Assembly (NCBI RefSeq): GCF_007827695.1
Contig: NZ_VITA01000005.1
Location: 290,799 to 354,798, forward strand
Reading direction: 5' to 3'
Origin: Sinorhizobium medicae
GTDB taxonomy: Bacteria > Pseudomonadota > Alphaproteobacteria > Rhizobiales > Rhizobiaceae
Length of the DNA: 64,000 nt
In this document: positions 48,407 to 58,002 of the stretch, one piece after another
Position numbering within the stretch: position 1 is the first letter of the stretch
How the letters are laid out: each line of letters starts with the position of its first letter
Translations under genes and position numbers: made by a program
Notes under the pieces: generated by a model
Told to the model about the DNA's origin: nothing
Databases searched by the model: none
What the model saw: only the letters and a program-made list of their open reading frames with translations

Positions 48407-51400
48407 CAGAACCGCACTTTGACTGTGCCCTTGACCGTGGGACCCCAGCCGGGCAGCCCGTCCCGCAGCTCGAATTCCTCATCGAGCAGATTGAAGCCGG
48501 CGAGTTCCACCTCGAACCGCTTGTCGAAGGGTTCCCATTGGAGGGCGGCGTCGAGCGTCCAGAAATCATCGAGCGTCGTGGAACTGTCATTGCGTTTGCC
48601 GATATAGTTGGCGGCGACAGTCGTCTTGATACTGGCGGTGCTGACATAGGTCAGCGCTATCTGACCCGAGTTTTCCGGCAGGAAGGGCAGATCGCCGCTG
48701 CGGCCCGTCGACAGATCGTCGCTTTCCGTGCGGGCCACTGTGGCGGAAAGGCCGAAGCCGTGGCCGAGCGCGAGGTTTGCGGTCAGTGCAACGCGGTTGA
48801 CCCTTGCTTTTTCGAAGTCGAAGTCAGCCAAGGAGAAGGGGAGATCGATGGAACCGTTGAGGATCTCCTGATGCTGGTAGTCCACGGCCGTAAAGAGCCA
48901 GTCGTTCCATTCTGCGTCCCAGCGCAGCGCCAGCGTGTCGGCATAGCCGTCGGTGCCGATCAAAAACTGGTTGGGCTGCAGCCCTACGATGCCGATCGGC
49001 GCAAGCGTAGCAGAGCCGAAATTGTAGCCCTCGCGCTGGATGGCGGCGCGCAGCCAATGCCGCTCGGCCGGTGCCCACGCGATACCGAGCTTCGGCTCAA
49101 GTCGGATATTGTTGTCGTTAGCGTCCTCTATGTAACGGGCGAACAGCGCGCCTTCGATCTTGAGGTCGGGGGTGATTTCGTAAAGGCCGTCGACATAGGC
49201 CTTTGCCACCGCTTGCGTGGATGATCTGTAATCTGTTCCGGTTTCGGAAGGGAGCGGCGGTACGTTAATATTTAAGATCGTCCTGATGTCGGACCTTATC
49301 TTCCCGGCTTCGGCGCCGTAGCGCCACGTCAGGTCGCCCTCTCCATACATGTGGTTCAAGGCAGCAATGTAGGTTCGTTCTTTTGCGTCGACATCAGCGC
49401 TGATCTCAGCCCCACCAGCGCGCTGAATTTCACTGTCTCCGGTCCGGAGCTCTTTGAAAAACAAGGCGGCGTTGCCGATGCTGCGGTAGCCGAATGTATG
49501 ACTCCAGGCGAGCCCCGAAGTCACACCGGAAGAGTCGTCCCCAATCTCGACTTGCAGCGGGACCGGCAGTAACTCCCGGGCATCGTCGACGTCCGAATAA
49601 TTGGTGAAAGCAACGACGCGGTCGTCGGGCGTCGGGCTGGCCGTAACATAACCATTGCCTCCTATAATCCGCAGTTCGCGTTCTACGCGCAAGCCGTCGG
49701 ACTCGAACGTATCCCGCGGCTCCTCCCACTGAAACGTGCCATAGACGCTGATCGGGAACGGCGAAACCGTGAAACCGCGAACAGCGGCTTCGCCGACCCA
49801 ACCGGTATGGTCCTCATTGGCAATGAATCCACCCCCGATCTCTGTTTCGAAAAAGGGCGAACGCAGCAGGTTGACCGTTCGCTCGCGGCTGGCGAGCATG
49901 TGCGGCTCGATCAGAAGTCCCTGGATGAGAGCGGAAAAGCTCGTCGTATTGACCGTGTTGGTGATGGCGTTGGCGGCGAAATCATAACTGTTGAAGAAGG
50001 GACTGACGCTGCCGCGGACCGCCTGGTCTACATAGCTCGCGCCGGTGAAAGGATCGAAGACGGCATCGCCGTAATACTGGCCCCAGGCATCGAGCCCCTG
50101 CAGGCGGAAGGCGTCGTTGAGTGTCGAGCCCTGCTCCTGATTGGCCCCGAGTGCCGCCGTGTCGCCGCCCTTGGCGCGGGTGCGGCGCAGGGCTTCCTGA
50201 GCGTTGAGAATGGCCGCGTCGGCATCATAGGCGTCGATTGCTATCGCGGTTCTGACCGTCGCTACAACGGGGTCGTTCGGGTCGAGCCGGTCGGCATTGT
50301 CGAGCGCCTGAGCTGCCGGGATGCGGTCGCCTTTTTCGTAATGGGCGGCGGCAAGCAGGAGCTGTGCGTTCGAATAGGCCGGGTTGGCCGTCGAGCCGGC
50401 GAGAAGGTCTTCGACCGCCCTGTCAACATCGCCGTTCTGCATTTGATAGCGGCCGCGCGCCACAAGCGCGACGTCGAAGGACGGATCGACCGAAAGCGCG
50501 GTATCGATCTCGCGCTTCGCCTCGGCCATTCGCATTTCATCCAGATATTGTATTGCGAGGTTTGCGTGAGAGACAGGATCCAGCGGATCGAGCGCGATCG
50601 CCTGCTTGAATGCGGCCTCCGCGGCCCGATTGTCGCCGCGCGCGCCCTGGACCAGACCGAGCGCATTCCAGATGGACGAGGAACCGGGCGCGGTCTGCAG
50701 CGCCCGGTTCAGATCCGAAAGGGCGCCCTCGAGATCGTTGTCGATGTGATAGCGGTAATGGGCACGCGCCTCGAGCGCAGTCGGATCTTCGGGATCGATC
50801 GAAAGCGCCCGCTCGACGCCGTCGCGAAGCTCGTCGCGGTCGTCCAGCAACATCGCGAGCTGCGCGCGGGCAGCGGGCAAAGTGGGATCATCAGGATATT
50901 GCCGCTCAGCCCTTTTGATCACCGCGATCGCTGCGGGGATGTCTTCCCGAAAACCTGCCGTCCACGCCTGGGCCATGCCCGCATAGCGGCCGCTTGCATC
51001 GCGCGGCGGATTTTCCACGCGGTCGGGATTAGCCAGCCCGCGCGCAAAATAGCCGCCATAGGCCGCGATCGTGCGTCGGCTCGGGTCGAGGCCGCGTTCG
51101 GACTTCGCGAACAGGCGCGCCGCCTCGCGGTACTGATTGGAGGAACCGGCGATCAATGCCCTGATGAGGTCGGCACGCGCCGCCTGCGCACCGGTAAGGC
51201 CCCGGCTCGTTGCCTGCGCGAGCGCGGCCAGTGCCTTGCGGCGGCCATCGAGCGACAGATAGATCTCGGAAAGTGTCAGCCATTCCTCCGCCGTGCGGGA
51301 CGCTGCCGGCTCGGTCTCGATACGCGCCCGTTCGCGGCGCATCTCGGGAACGCTGAAAGGGGTGGCCGGCATCCAGACGAAGGCGTTGCGGAGCGACAGA

Positions 51401-52002
51401 TGGAAGAGCATCTGCTCACGGTCTTTCGGCGTAACGATCACGACTTTTGTGGGCGCGCTGCCGATCGCGGCAACCGCGCCTTCACCCTGATTCACCGTGA
51501 CGCTGCCATGGGCATTGCTGAGTTCGACCACCCCTTCGAGGACGACAAGTGACGTCTTGCCGTCTGTGCCGACAGAGAGCGTCCAGTCAGTGCCGCGGAT
51601 GGCCGCGGCTGCTGCCGGCGTATCGATGACAAGGCCGTCGCCGCCACGTTCGGCACGTGCCCAGATCGTACCCGATTCCAGGCCGAGCTTCGTGTCGCCC
51701 GCGCCGATCTGCTTCACGCGCAGCGCGGTATTGCGCCCCAGCCTTATCTGCGTGTGATCTTTGAAGAGGACGGCGAGCGCACCGGTCGCGTTGGTGCGCA
51801 GCACATCGCCGGGAAGCAGGTCCTGAGCGAGATCCACGATCCGCCAGCTGGAAACATCGACGAAGCGCACCTCTTCGCCGGATTTCCGGGCAATGACGGA
51901 ACCGGCTGCGGGTGAGGGGCGTGGAACGGGCTCGGCAAACGCAGACCAAGGCACAAATAGAGTCGCCGCGGCAAGCAATGCCCCCGTTCTTATTACCTGC
52001 AT
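48406..52002 (-). CDS. Secreted FecR-TPR-outer-membrane beta-barrel fusion protein
   Basis: A 1198-aa envelope protein of unknown function. From the ATG at 52002: signal peptide (1-23, cleavage after SAFA), FecR domain (about 62-180; IDTPAAAAAIRGTDWTL, LVVLEGVVEL), about ten TPR-like helical repeats (about 235-610) and a region rich in alternating beta strands (about 640-1198) ending VKVRF, the aromatic C-terminus of outer-membrane barrels. No TonB box or plug domain is visible. A TTG start 19 codons upstream exists but would put residues before the signal peptide. Translationally coupled to the CHASE2 cyclase; no sigma factor gene is adjacent, unlike classic FecR. Confidence 0.82.
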   Translation of the reverse strand: MQVIRTGALLAAATLFVPWSAFAEPVPRPSPAAGSVIARKSGEEVRFVDVSSWRIVDLAQDLLPGDVLRTNATGALAVLFKDHTQIRLGRNTALRVKQIGAGDTKLGLESGTIWARAERGGDGLVIDTPAAAAAIRGTDWTLSVGTDGKTSLVVLEGVVELSNAHGSVTVNQGEGAVAAIGSAPTKVVIVTPKDREQMLFHLSLRNAFVWMPATPFSVPEMRRERARIETEPAASRTAEEWLTLSEIYLSLDGRRKALAALAQATSRGLTGAQAARADLIRALIAGSSNQYREAARLFAKSERGLDPSRRTIAAYGGYFARGLANPDRVENPPRDASGRYAGMAQAWTAGFREDIPAAIAVIKRAERQYPDDPTLPAARAQLAMLLDDRDELRDGVERALSIDPEDPTALEARAHYRYHIDNDLEGALSDLNRALQTAPGSSSIWNALGLVQGARGDNRAAEAAFKQAIALDPLDPVSHANLAIQYLDEMRMAEAKREIDTALSVDPSFDVALVARGRYQMQNGDVDRAVEDLLAGSTANPAYSNAQLLLAAAHYEKGDRIPAAQALDNADRLDPNDPVVATVRTAIAIDAYDADAAILNAQEALRRTRAKGGDTAALGANQEQGSTLNDAFRLQGLDAWGQYYGDAVFDPFTGASYVDQAVRGSVSPFFNSYDFAANAITNTVNTTSFSALIQGLLIEPHMLASRERTVNLLRSPFFETEIGGGFIANEDHTGWVGEAAVRGFTVSPFPISVYGTFQWEEPRDTFESDGLRVERELRIIGGNGYVTASPTPDDRVVAFTNYSDVDDARELLPVPLQVEIGDDSSGVTSGLAWSHTFGYRSIGNAALFFKELRTGDSEIQRAGGAEISADVDAKERTYIAALNHMYGEGDLTWRYGAEAGKIRSDIRTILNINVPPLPSETGTDYRSSTQAVAKAYVDGLYEITPDLKIEGALFARYIEDANDNNIRLEPKLGIAWAPAERHWLRAAIQREGYNFGSATLAPIGIVGLQPNQFLIGTDGYADTLALRWDAEWNDWLFTAVDYQHQEILNGSIDLPFSLADFDFEKARVNRVALTANLALGHGFGLSATVARTESDDLSTGRSGDLPFLPENSGQIALTYVSTASIKTTVAANYIGKRNDSSTTLDDFWTLDAALQWEPFDKRFEVELAGFNLLDEEFELRDGLPGWGPTVKGTVKVRF

Positions 52003-52132
52003 TCGTGAGATACCCCTACCTATATTGGATCCAGTGTATTTATAGGGAGGAAAAGTCAAGAGCCCAGTTTTGGGCCTATCTCTTTACTGGAGTGGTGTAA
52101 TAAAGAGGAGACGGAATAAAGGGGAGCGGTGC

Positions 52133-52677
52133 ATGGAAGCAGGGGGAAATCTGTACAGACTCGATCCTTCCAGTGAAGGAGCGGGCCCCGAGGTGGCGTC
52201 GGGGGCCTATTACGACCACATCAGGAAGATCAACGACGTCTTTGCCGATCAGATAAAGACGTCCGACCAGAAAGCGGCCTATATCTTCACTTTCATGTTC
52301 GCCTTTCTGGTTACTTCGCAAGAAGGGCGCAGCGTCTTTGCCTGGCATCGCTACATGGAGGCCAGCAGCATTTCGATGGTATTCTCGGCTATGCTGGCGC
52401 TTGCGTCTATCTTCTCGATCATATCGGCCATCCTCGTGGTGCTTCCCAGGAAGAGCGCAACCTCGACGACATTGTTCTGGGGCGCCTGGTCCAAGCACCG
52501 CGACAGCTTTATCCGGGCGGCGGGAAGCGGCGACCAGCCTATCTTTTCCGCCAATATGCCGAGAATGCGGATGCGCTTGCTGCGATCGCCTGTGGAAAAT
52601 ACCGCTGCGTCAGCTTCGCCTTCCGCGGGCTGCTCGTGACAGTGCTTTCCTTTATCTGTCTCCTCGCGGTGAAATAG
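52133..52677 (+). pseudogene. Pycsar-TM-effector-like membrane protein, frameshifted
   Basis: Read as it stands, the ATG at 52133 gives 168 aa, stopping at 52639. Its first 135 residues show the pattern I associate with Pycsar TM effectors (PycTM): HIRKINDVFADQIKTSDQKA, then two membrane helices (about 46-62 and 78-104). After Gln135 the frame changes to poor sequence, while the -1 frame from 52540 to 52677 encodes YLFRQYAENADALAA, KYRCVSFAFRG and a third helix, the expected C-terminus (total about 181 aa). A one-base loss near 52538 explains this. It diverges from the FecR-barrel/cyclase pair by 130 bp. Confidence 0.65.
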
Positions 52678-52730
52678 ATTGCGCGGATTCCTTCTGCCCA
52701 TCGCGAATGATGATCACGAATGCAGCCCAA

Positions 52731-53327
52731 TCAAACCGGCATCAGTCCGAGCAGGCGCTGCAGGAACTGCATGATCATCAGCGGTGACAGCAGAAAGATC
52801 GCGGCAAGCGTGGCGGCGAGCAGATTCTGGTTGGCGGTAACGGTCCGCAAAAGGCGGAAGAGCAGCGCGGAGCAGGCGACGAGCAGCAGGAGCCACAGCA
52901 GGGCGGCCATGCCGACGCTGCCGGGGAGGACCAGCAGAAGCGCGGCCGGCACCGCCATTGCATAGGTCAGCGGGACCTGGAGCCAATTGGTCGTGACGAT
53001 CACCGGCACAACCAGCACCGAGAAGCCGAGCGGGCGCGAGAGGAGCGCAATCAGCACGATCGGCAGCAGCCAGCTCACGAGATCGACGATGAGAAGCTTC
53101 CCGAAGAATGCAATGCCGACGGTCGCGCCGGTCGGCAATGCCGAGAGATAATAGAGCCGCCACGAGGCCCAGCCCACGGCAAGCGCCGGGAGCGTCCAGA
53201 GGATCGCCGTGAAGGAGCGCCACAGACCGCTCTCGCTGATGTCCAGCCAATGATAGCCTTCCTGGTTCCCCTGGATCAGCAGCCACAGTCCTTTGATATA
53301 GACAAGGACCTCATCAAGCAGCGGCAT
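52731..53327 (-). CDS. Conserved polytopic membrane protein, function unknown
   Basis: A 198-aa inner-membrane protein with about five hydrophobic helices (roughly 37-60, 66-86, 87-110, 113-135, 136-158, and a C-terminal one at 168-192). I recognise no motif; the family may be distantly Yip1-like. It begins inside the last 14 bp of dapE, so the two are translationally linked. The neighbouring Pycsar-like gene converges on it. Confidence 0.75.
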   Translation of the reverse strand: MPLLDEVLVYIKGLWLLIQGNQEGYHWLDISESGLWRSFTAILWTLPALAVGWASWRLYYLSALPTGATVGIAFFGKLLIVDLVSWLLPIVLIALLSRPLGFSVLVVPVIVTTNWLQVPLTYAMAVPAALLLVLPGSVGMAALLWLLLLVACSALLFRLLRTVTANQNLLAATLAAIFLLSPLMIMQFLQRLLGLMPV

Positions 53328-54507
53328 GATCGAACCAGCGAGCGATGAAGGTTTCGTAGATACCCGTCAGGGTTTCGAGATCGGCAAGCGCGACGCGCTC
53401 GTCGACCATATGCATGGTCTTGCCGACGAGACCGAATTCGACGACCGGGCAATAGTCCTTGATGAAGCGCGCGTCCGAGGTGCCGCCGGTGGTCGAAAGC
53501 CGCGGCTGCTGGCCTGTGACGGCCTCGACGGCGCCTGAAAGCGATTCGATGAGCGCATCGTTGCGCGTAAGAAACACATGGCTGGGACGCTCGTTCCAGA
53601 CGATTTCGTATTTTACCGGAGCGCGGCCGGGTCTGAGCGCGCCGGCACTTGCGGCGCGATCCAGGCGTGCGACGATCTCGGTCATCAGGCTTTCGGCCGT
53701 CCAGAGGTCGTTGAACCGGACGTTGAATGCGGCGCTCGCCTTCGCGGGAATGACGTTTACGGCAGCATTGCCGACATCGATGGTCGTGACTTCGAGATTC
53801 GAAGGCTGGAAATTCTCCGTGCCGTCGTCAAAAGGCGGGTCCATCAGTGCGTGGGCGAGCTGCAGGATACTGCGTACGGGATTGTCCGCGAGATGCGGAT
53901 AGGCGGCGTGGCCCTGGACCCCTTGAACGGTAATCCGGCCGGAGAGCGAGCCGCGCCGGCCGATCTTGATCATCTCCCCGATGCCGCCCGGATTGGTCGG
54001 TTCTCCGACGAGGCACGCGTCCCAGCGCTCTCCCTTCGCGGCCGCCCATTCGAGGAGCTTCACAGTGCCATTGATCGCCGGGCCCTCCTCATCGCCGGTG
54101 ATGAGGAAAGAGATGGATCCCTTCGGGGCACCATGCTTTTCGATGTGGCGGGCGACCGCCGCTACGAAACAGGCGATGCCGCCCTTCATGTCCACGGCGC
54201 CGCGTCCATACATTTCGCCCTCGGCGATGGCGGCGGAAAAGGGCGGGTGGCTCCAGGCAATCTCGTCGCCTACCGGTACCACATCGGTGTGGCCGGCAAA
54301 CATTAGATGCGGGCCACCGACGCCGATCCGCGCGTAAAGGTTCTCGATATCGGGTGTGCCCGCCTCCCTCGCCACGATGCGGTCGGCCTTGAAGCCGATC
54401 GGCGTCAGCATGGATTCGAGTGCCGTAAGCGCACCTCCCTCGGCCGGAGTGACGGAGGGGCAGCGAATGAGGGTGGCGAGATTGGAAACGGGATCGGTCG
54501 GGAACAT
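53314..54507 (-). CDS. dapE: Succinyl-diaminopimelate desuccinylase
   Basis: Metallopeptidase-family enzyme removing succinate from N-succinyl-LL-diaminopimelate in lysine and peptidoglycan synthesis. The 397-aa product has zinc ligands in AGHTDVV (His73), VDMKGG (Asp106) and the catalytic/metal pair Glu140-Glu141 in TGDEEGPA. The ATG at 54507 was chosen because the family begins with [18 protein letters not shown]; the 29 upstream codons have no homology. dapD, the enzyme acting two steps earlier, ends at 63828. Confidence 0.95.
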   Translation of the reverse strand: MFPTDPVSNLATLIRCPSVTPAEGGALTALESMLTPIGFKADRIVAREAGTPDIENLYARIGVGGPHLMFAGHTDVVPVGDEIAWSHPPFSAAIAEGEMYGRGAVDMKGGIACFVAAVARHIEKHGAPKGSISFLITGDEEGPAINGTVKLLEWAAAKGERWDACLVGEPTNPGGIGEMIKIGRRGSLSGRITVQGVQGHAAYPHLADNPVRSILQLAHALMDPPFDDGTENFQPSNLEVTTIDVGNAAVNVIPAKASAAFNVRFNDLWTAESLMTEIVARLDRAASAGALRPGRAPVKYEIVWNERPSHVFLTRNDALIESLSGAVEAVTGQQPRLSTTGGTSDARFIKDYCPVVEFGLVGKTMHMVDERVALADLETLTGIYETFIARWFDHAAA

Positions 54508-54632
54508 GGAGGGTATGCCTGCGAAGCCGGTGGGCCAGGAAACGAAGCCGGAAACAAAGAGTGCCGGTTTATCCGATAGGCCGGCTGCTGTCACGCCCGA
54601 TCAGCCAACGGGTATGCGGGTGTGGCCGAAAG

Positions 54633-54664
54633 TGAACGGGCCGGACGCATGTCCGGCCCGTTCA
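54633..54664 (-). terminator. Strong hairpin after the RND operon
   Basis: Perfect 14-bp stem (TGAACGGGCCGGAC with GTCCGGCCCGTTCA, loop of four) 26 bp past the RND permease stop. In the minus direction it is followed by CTTTCGG, so it is a probable terminator separating the efflux genes from dapE. Confidence 0.6.
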
Positions 54665-54689
54665 TGGCGCCGTGTGGGGCAAGGGAAGG

Positions 54690-57600
54690 TCACTCGCCCG
54701 GAGCGAGATGCGGGGCTTCGAGATGCGCCCCGGTATGCTTCAGCGGCCGTTCGCCGGACACTTTGCGGATGAGCACATAGAACACCGGCGTCATGAAGAT
54801 CCCGAAGGCCGTGACGCCGATCATGCCGGCAAACACCGCCACGCCCATGGCCGAGCGCATCTCGGCACCCGCGCCGGTGGAGGTGACGAGTGGAACGACG
54901 CCCATGATGAAGGCCATCGAGGTCATCAGGATGGGCCGCAGGCGGAGCCGGCTTGCCTCGATCGCGGCGCTGACGGCATTGCTGCCGGACAACTCCAATT
55001 CGCGTGCGAATTCGACGATCAGGATCGCATTCTTGGCCGATAGACCCACCAGAACGATAAGACCGATCTGGGTGAAGACGTTGTTGTCGCCGCCTGTCAG
55101 CCAGACGCCCGTCAGCGCCGCCATGATGCCCATCGGCACAATCAGGATGATCGCGATGGGAAGCAGCAGGCTCTCGTATTGGGCGGCAAGCACGAGATAG
55201 ACGAGCAGCAGCGCCAGCGGGAAGACGAGGATGCCCGAATTGCCGGCGAGGATCTGCTGATAGGTCAGGTCCGTCCACTCGTATGTAATGCCGGGCGGCA
55301 GCGTCTCGGCCGCAATCCGCTCTATCGCTGCCTGTGCCTGGCCGGAGGAGAAGCCGGGTGCCGGCCCGCCGTTGATATCCGCGGCCAGGAAGCCGTTGTA
55401 GCGGATCGCCCGTTCGGCGCCGACCGTCTGCTCGATGTTGAGCAGAGCCGATAGGGGGATCATCTCGCCCGTCTGCGAACGCACCTTCAGCTTGCCGATG
55501 TCGTCGGCATGGCTGCGATAGCTCGCATCGGCCTGGATGCGCACGCTGTAGGTCCGGCCGAACGCATTGAAGTCGTTGACATAGAGCGAGCCCAGATAGA
55601 TCTGCAGCGTTTCGAAAACGTCCGTCACCGCCACGCCGAGCTGCCGCGCCTTGGTGCGGTCAAGATCGGCATAGAGTTGCGGCACGTTGATCTGGAAGCT
55701 CGAATAGAGTCCGGCCAGTTCCGGGGCCGCCATTGCCTTGGCGAGGACGGCCTTGGCCGCGTCGTCGAGCGCCCGGTAGCCGAGGCCGTTGCGGTCTTCG
55801 ATCTGCAGCTTGAATCCGCCGGTCGTACCGAGACCCTGCACGGGCGGCGGCGGGAACATGGCAATGAAGGCGTCCTGTATCGCACCGAATTCCTGGTTCA
55901 ACTGCATGGCGATGGCGCCGCCCGAAAGCTCGGCCGTCTTGCGCTCCTCGAACGGCTTCAGCGAGACGAAGACGATGCCCGAATTGGACGAGTTGGTGAA
56001 GCCGTTGATCGACAGTCCCGGGAATGCGATGGCGTGCTCGACGCCCGGGTGCTTCAGCGCGATCTCGCTCATGCGCCGGATGACGTCTTCCGACCGGTCG
56101 AGCGTCGCTGCGTCCGGCAACTGCGCAAAGCCGATGAGGTACTGCTTGTCCTGGGCCGGCACGAAGCCGCCGGGCACGGCGCGGAAGAGCACGAAGGTGA
56201 CGCCGAGGAGGACGACATAGACGCCCATGACCAGCGACTTGCGGGTGAGAATACCACCAACGCCGCGGCCATAGGCCTCGGAACTCGCTCCGAAGAAGCG
56301 GTTGAAGCCTCGGAAGAACCACCCGAACAATCCGTCCATGACTCGCGTCAGCCAGTCCTTAGGCGCGTGGTGGTCCTTCAGAAGAAGGGCAGCGAGCGCT
56401 GGCGAGAGCGTCAGCGAGTTGAGTGCGGAAATCACCGTCGAAATCGCGATGGTCAGCGCGAACTGGCGATAGAACTGGCCGGTGAGCCCGGTGATGAAGG
56501 CGAGCGGCACGAATACCGCGACGAGCACGAGCGCGATCGCGATGATGGGCCCGGAAACCTCCTGCATGGCGCGGTAGGTTGCCTGTACCGGCGAGAGACC
56601 CTGGGAGATGTTACGCTCGACATTCTCCACGACGACGATGGCGTCGTCGACGACGATGCCGATCGCCAGCACCAGGCCGAAGAGGCTGAGCGCGTTGATC
56701 GAAAAGCCGAAAACATACATCACCGCGAAGGTACCGACGATCGATACGGGTACCGCGACAAGCGGGATGATCGAGGCGCGCCAGGTCTGCAGGAAGACGA
56801 TGACGACAATGACTACGAGCGCGATTGCTTCGAGCAGAGTATGGATGACCGACTCGATCGAGGCACGGACGAACTGCGTCGTGTCGTAGACGATCTCGTA
56901 GTCGACGCCTTCCGGCATGGTCTGCTTCAGCTCGGCCATAACCTTGTGGACGTTTTCGGATATCTCGATGGCGTTCGATCCGGGAGCCTGGAAGACGCCC
57001 ATGCCGACGGCGGCCTTGTTGTCGAGAAGCGAGCGCAGCGAATAGTCCGCCGCCCCCATCTCGACGCGGGCGACATCGCCGAGCCGCGTGATCTCACCGC
57101 CCTCGCCCGATTTGACGACGATGTCGGCGAAATCTTCGGGTGTCTTGAGGCGCCCCTGGGCGTTGACGGAGAGCTGAAGATCGAGGCCCGGAACAGACGG
57201 CGAAGCGCCAATGACGCCGGCGGCGGCCTGAACGTTCTGCCCCCGGACAGCATTGGCAATGTCGCTCGCGGCCAGGCCGCGCTCGGCCGCCTTTTCGGGG
57301 TCGATCCAGACGCGCATCGAATAGTCGCCGCCGCCGAAGATCTGCACTTGCCCCACGCCGTCCACCCGCGCCAGCCGGTCCTTGACGTTGAGGACGCCGT
57401 AGTTGCGCAGATAATTGATGTCATACTGTCCGTTCGGCGAAATCAGGTGCACGACGAGCGTCAGGTCGGGCGAGCTCTTGACTGTGGTGACGCCGAGCCG
57501 ACGGACCTCTTCGGGCAGGCGCGGCTCAGCCTGCGAGACGCGGTTCTGCACCAGCTGCTGGGCCTGGTCCGGATCGGTTCCGAGCTCGAACGTGACGGTC

Positions 57601-57875
57601 AGGGTCATCAGGCCGTCAGCGGTCGCCTGGCTCTGCATGTAGAGCATGCCCTCGACGCCGTTGATCTGCTCTTCCAGCGGTGTGGCGACGGTTTCGGCGA
57701 TGACGGCCGGATTGGCGCCCGGATATTGCGCCCTGACCACGATCTGCGGCGGCACGACTTCCGGATATTCGGAAATAGGCAGACCAGTCATGCCGATCAG
57801 GCCCGCGACGAAGATGATCACGGAGAGAACGCCCGCGAAGACCGGGCGGTCGACGAAGAAGCGTGAGAAATTCAT
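54690..57875 (-). CDS. RND multidrug efflux permease (AcrB/HAE1 family)
   Basis: Proton-driven trimeric inner-membrane pump of a tripartite efflux system. The 1061-aa protein has the standard 12 helices and two large periplasmic loops; the proton-relay Asp410-Asp411 in helix 4 (GIVVDDAIVVVENV) corresponds to AcrB Asp407-Asp408. The N-terminus (FSRFFVDRPVFAGVLS) is typical of hydrophobe/amphiphile exporters. The adaptor gene lies 127 bp upstream on the same strand; no outer-membrane TolC-type gene is adjacent, so a genomic TolC elsewhere is probably used. Substrates are unknown. Confidence 0.93.
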   Translation of the reverse strand: MNFSRFFVDRPVFAGVLSVIIFVAGLIGMTGLPISEYPEVVPPQIVVRAQYPGANPAVIAETVATPLEEQINGVEGMLYMQSQATADGLMTLTVTFELGTDPDQAQQLVQNRVSQAEPRLPEEVRRLGVTTVKSSPDLTLVVHLISPNGQYDINYLRNYGVLNVKDRLARVDGVGQVQIFGGGDYSMRVWIDPEKAAERGLAASDIANAVRGQNVQAAAGVIGASPSVPGLDLQLSVNAQGRLKTPEDFADIVVKSGEGGEITRLGDVARVEMGAADYSLRSLLDNKAAVGMGVFQAPGSNAIEISENVHKVMAELKQTMPEGVDYEIVYDTTQFVRASIESVIHTLLEAIALVVIVVIVFLQTWRASIIPLVAVPVSIVGTFAVMYVFGFSINALSLFGLVLAIGIVVDDAIVVVENVERNISQGLSPVQATYRAMQEVSGPIIAIALVLVAVFVPLAFITGLTGQFYRQFALTIAISTVISALNSLTLSPALAALLLKDHHAPKDWLTRVMDGLFGWFFRGFNRFFGASSEAYGRGVGGILTRKSLVMGVYVVLLGVTFVLFRAVPGGFVPAQDKQYLIGFAQLPDAATLDRSEDVIRRMSEIALKHPGVEHAIAFPGLSINGFTNSSNSGIVFVSLKPFEERKTAELSGGAIAMQLNQEFGAIQDAFIAMFPPPPVQGLGTTGGFKLQIEDRNGLGYRALDDAAKAVLAKAMAAPELAGLYSSFQINVPQLYADLDRTKARQLGVAVTDVFETLQIYLGSLYVNDFNAFGRTYSVRIQADASYRSHADDIGKLKVRSQTGEMIPLSALLNIEQTVGAERAIRYNGFLAADINGGPAPGFSSGQAQAAIERIAAETLPPGITYEWTDLTYQQILAGNSGILVFPLALLLVYLVLAAQYESLLLPIAIILIVPMGIMAALTGVWLTGGDNNVFTQIGLIVLVGLSAKNAILIVEFARELELSGSNAVSAAIEASRLRLRPILMTSMAFIMGVVPLVTSTGAGAEMRSAMGVAVFAGMIGVTAFGIFMTPVFYVLIRKVSGERPLKHTGAHLEAPHLAPGE

Positions 57876-58002
57876 GGCATCCCCCTTGGGAAACTTCAGG
57901 CAAGCAAAAGGGCATCTGCGGCGAAGACGTTCGCCGCGAGCACCGCTGCATGCCGTTGGAAAGTCTGTCCGGCCCTGCCTCTATGATCTGGCAGGATCTG
58001 AT

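Noticed and set aside
49807-51552. 581-codon open frame opposite the FecR-TPR-barrel gene
   Set aside because: Composition typical of antisense; the minus-strand gene has signal peptide, FecR, TPR and barrel.
52338-52787. 149-codon plus-strand frame overlapping the Pycsar-like gene in the third frame
   Set aside because: Arg/Ser/Pro-rich shadow; the membrane-protein signal switches from frame 1 to the -1 frame, not to this one.
55509-57866. 785-codon open frame on the plus strand opposite the RND permease
   Set aside because: Very Asp/Arg/Glu-rich translation typical of an antisense shadow of a membrane protein gene.
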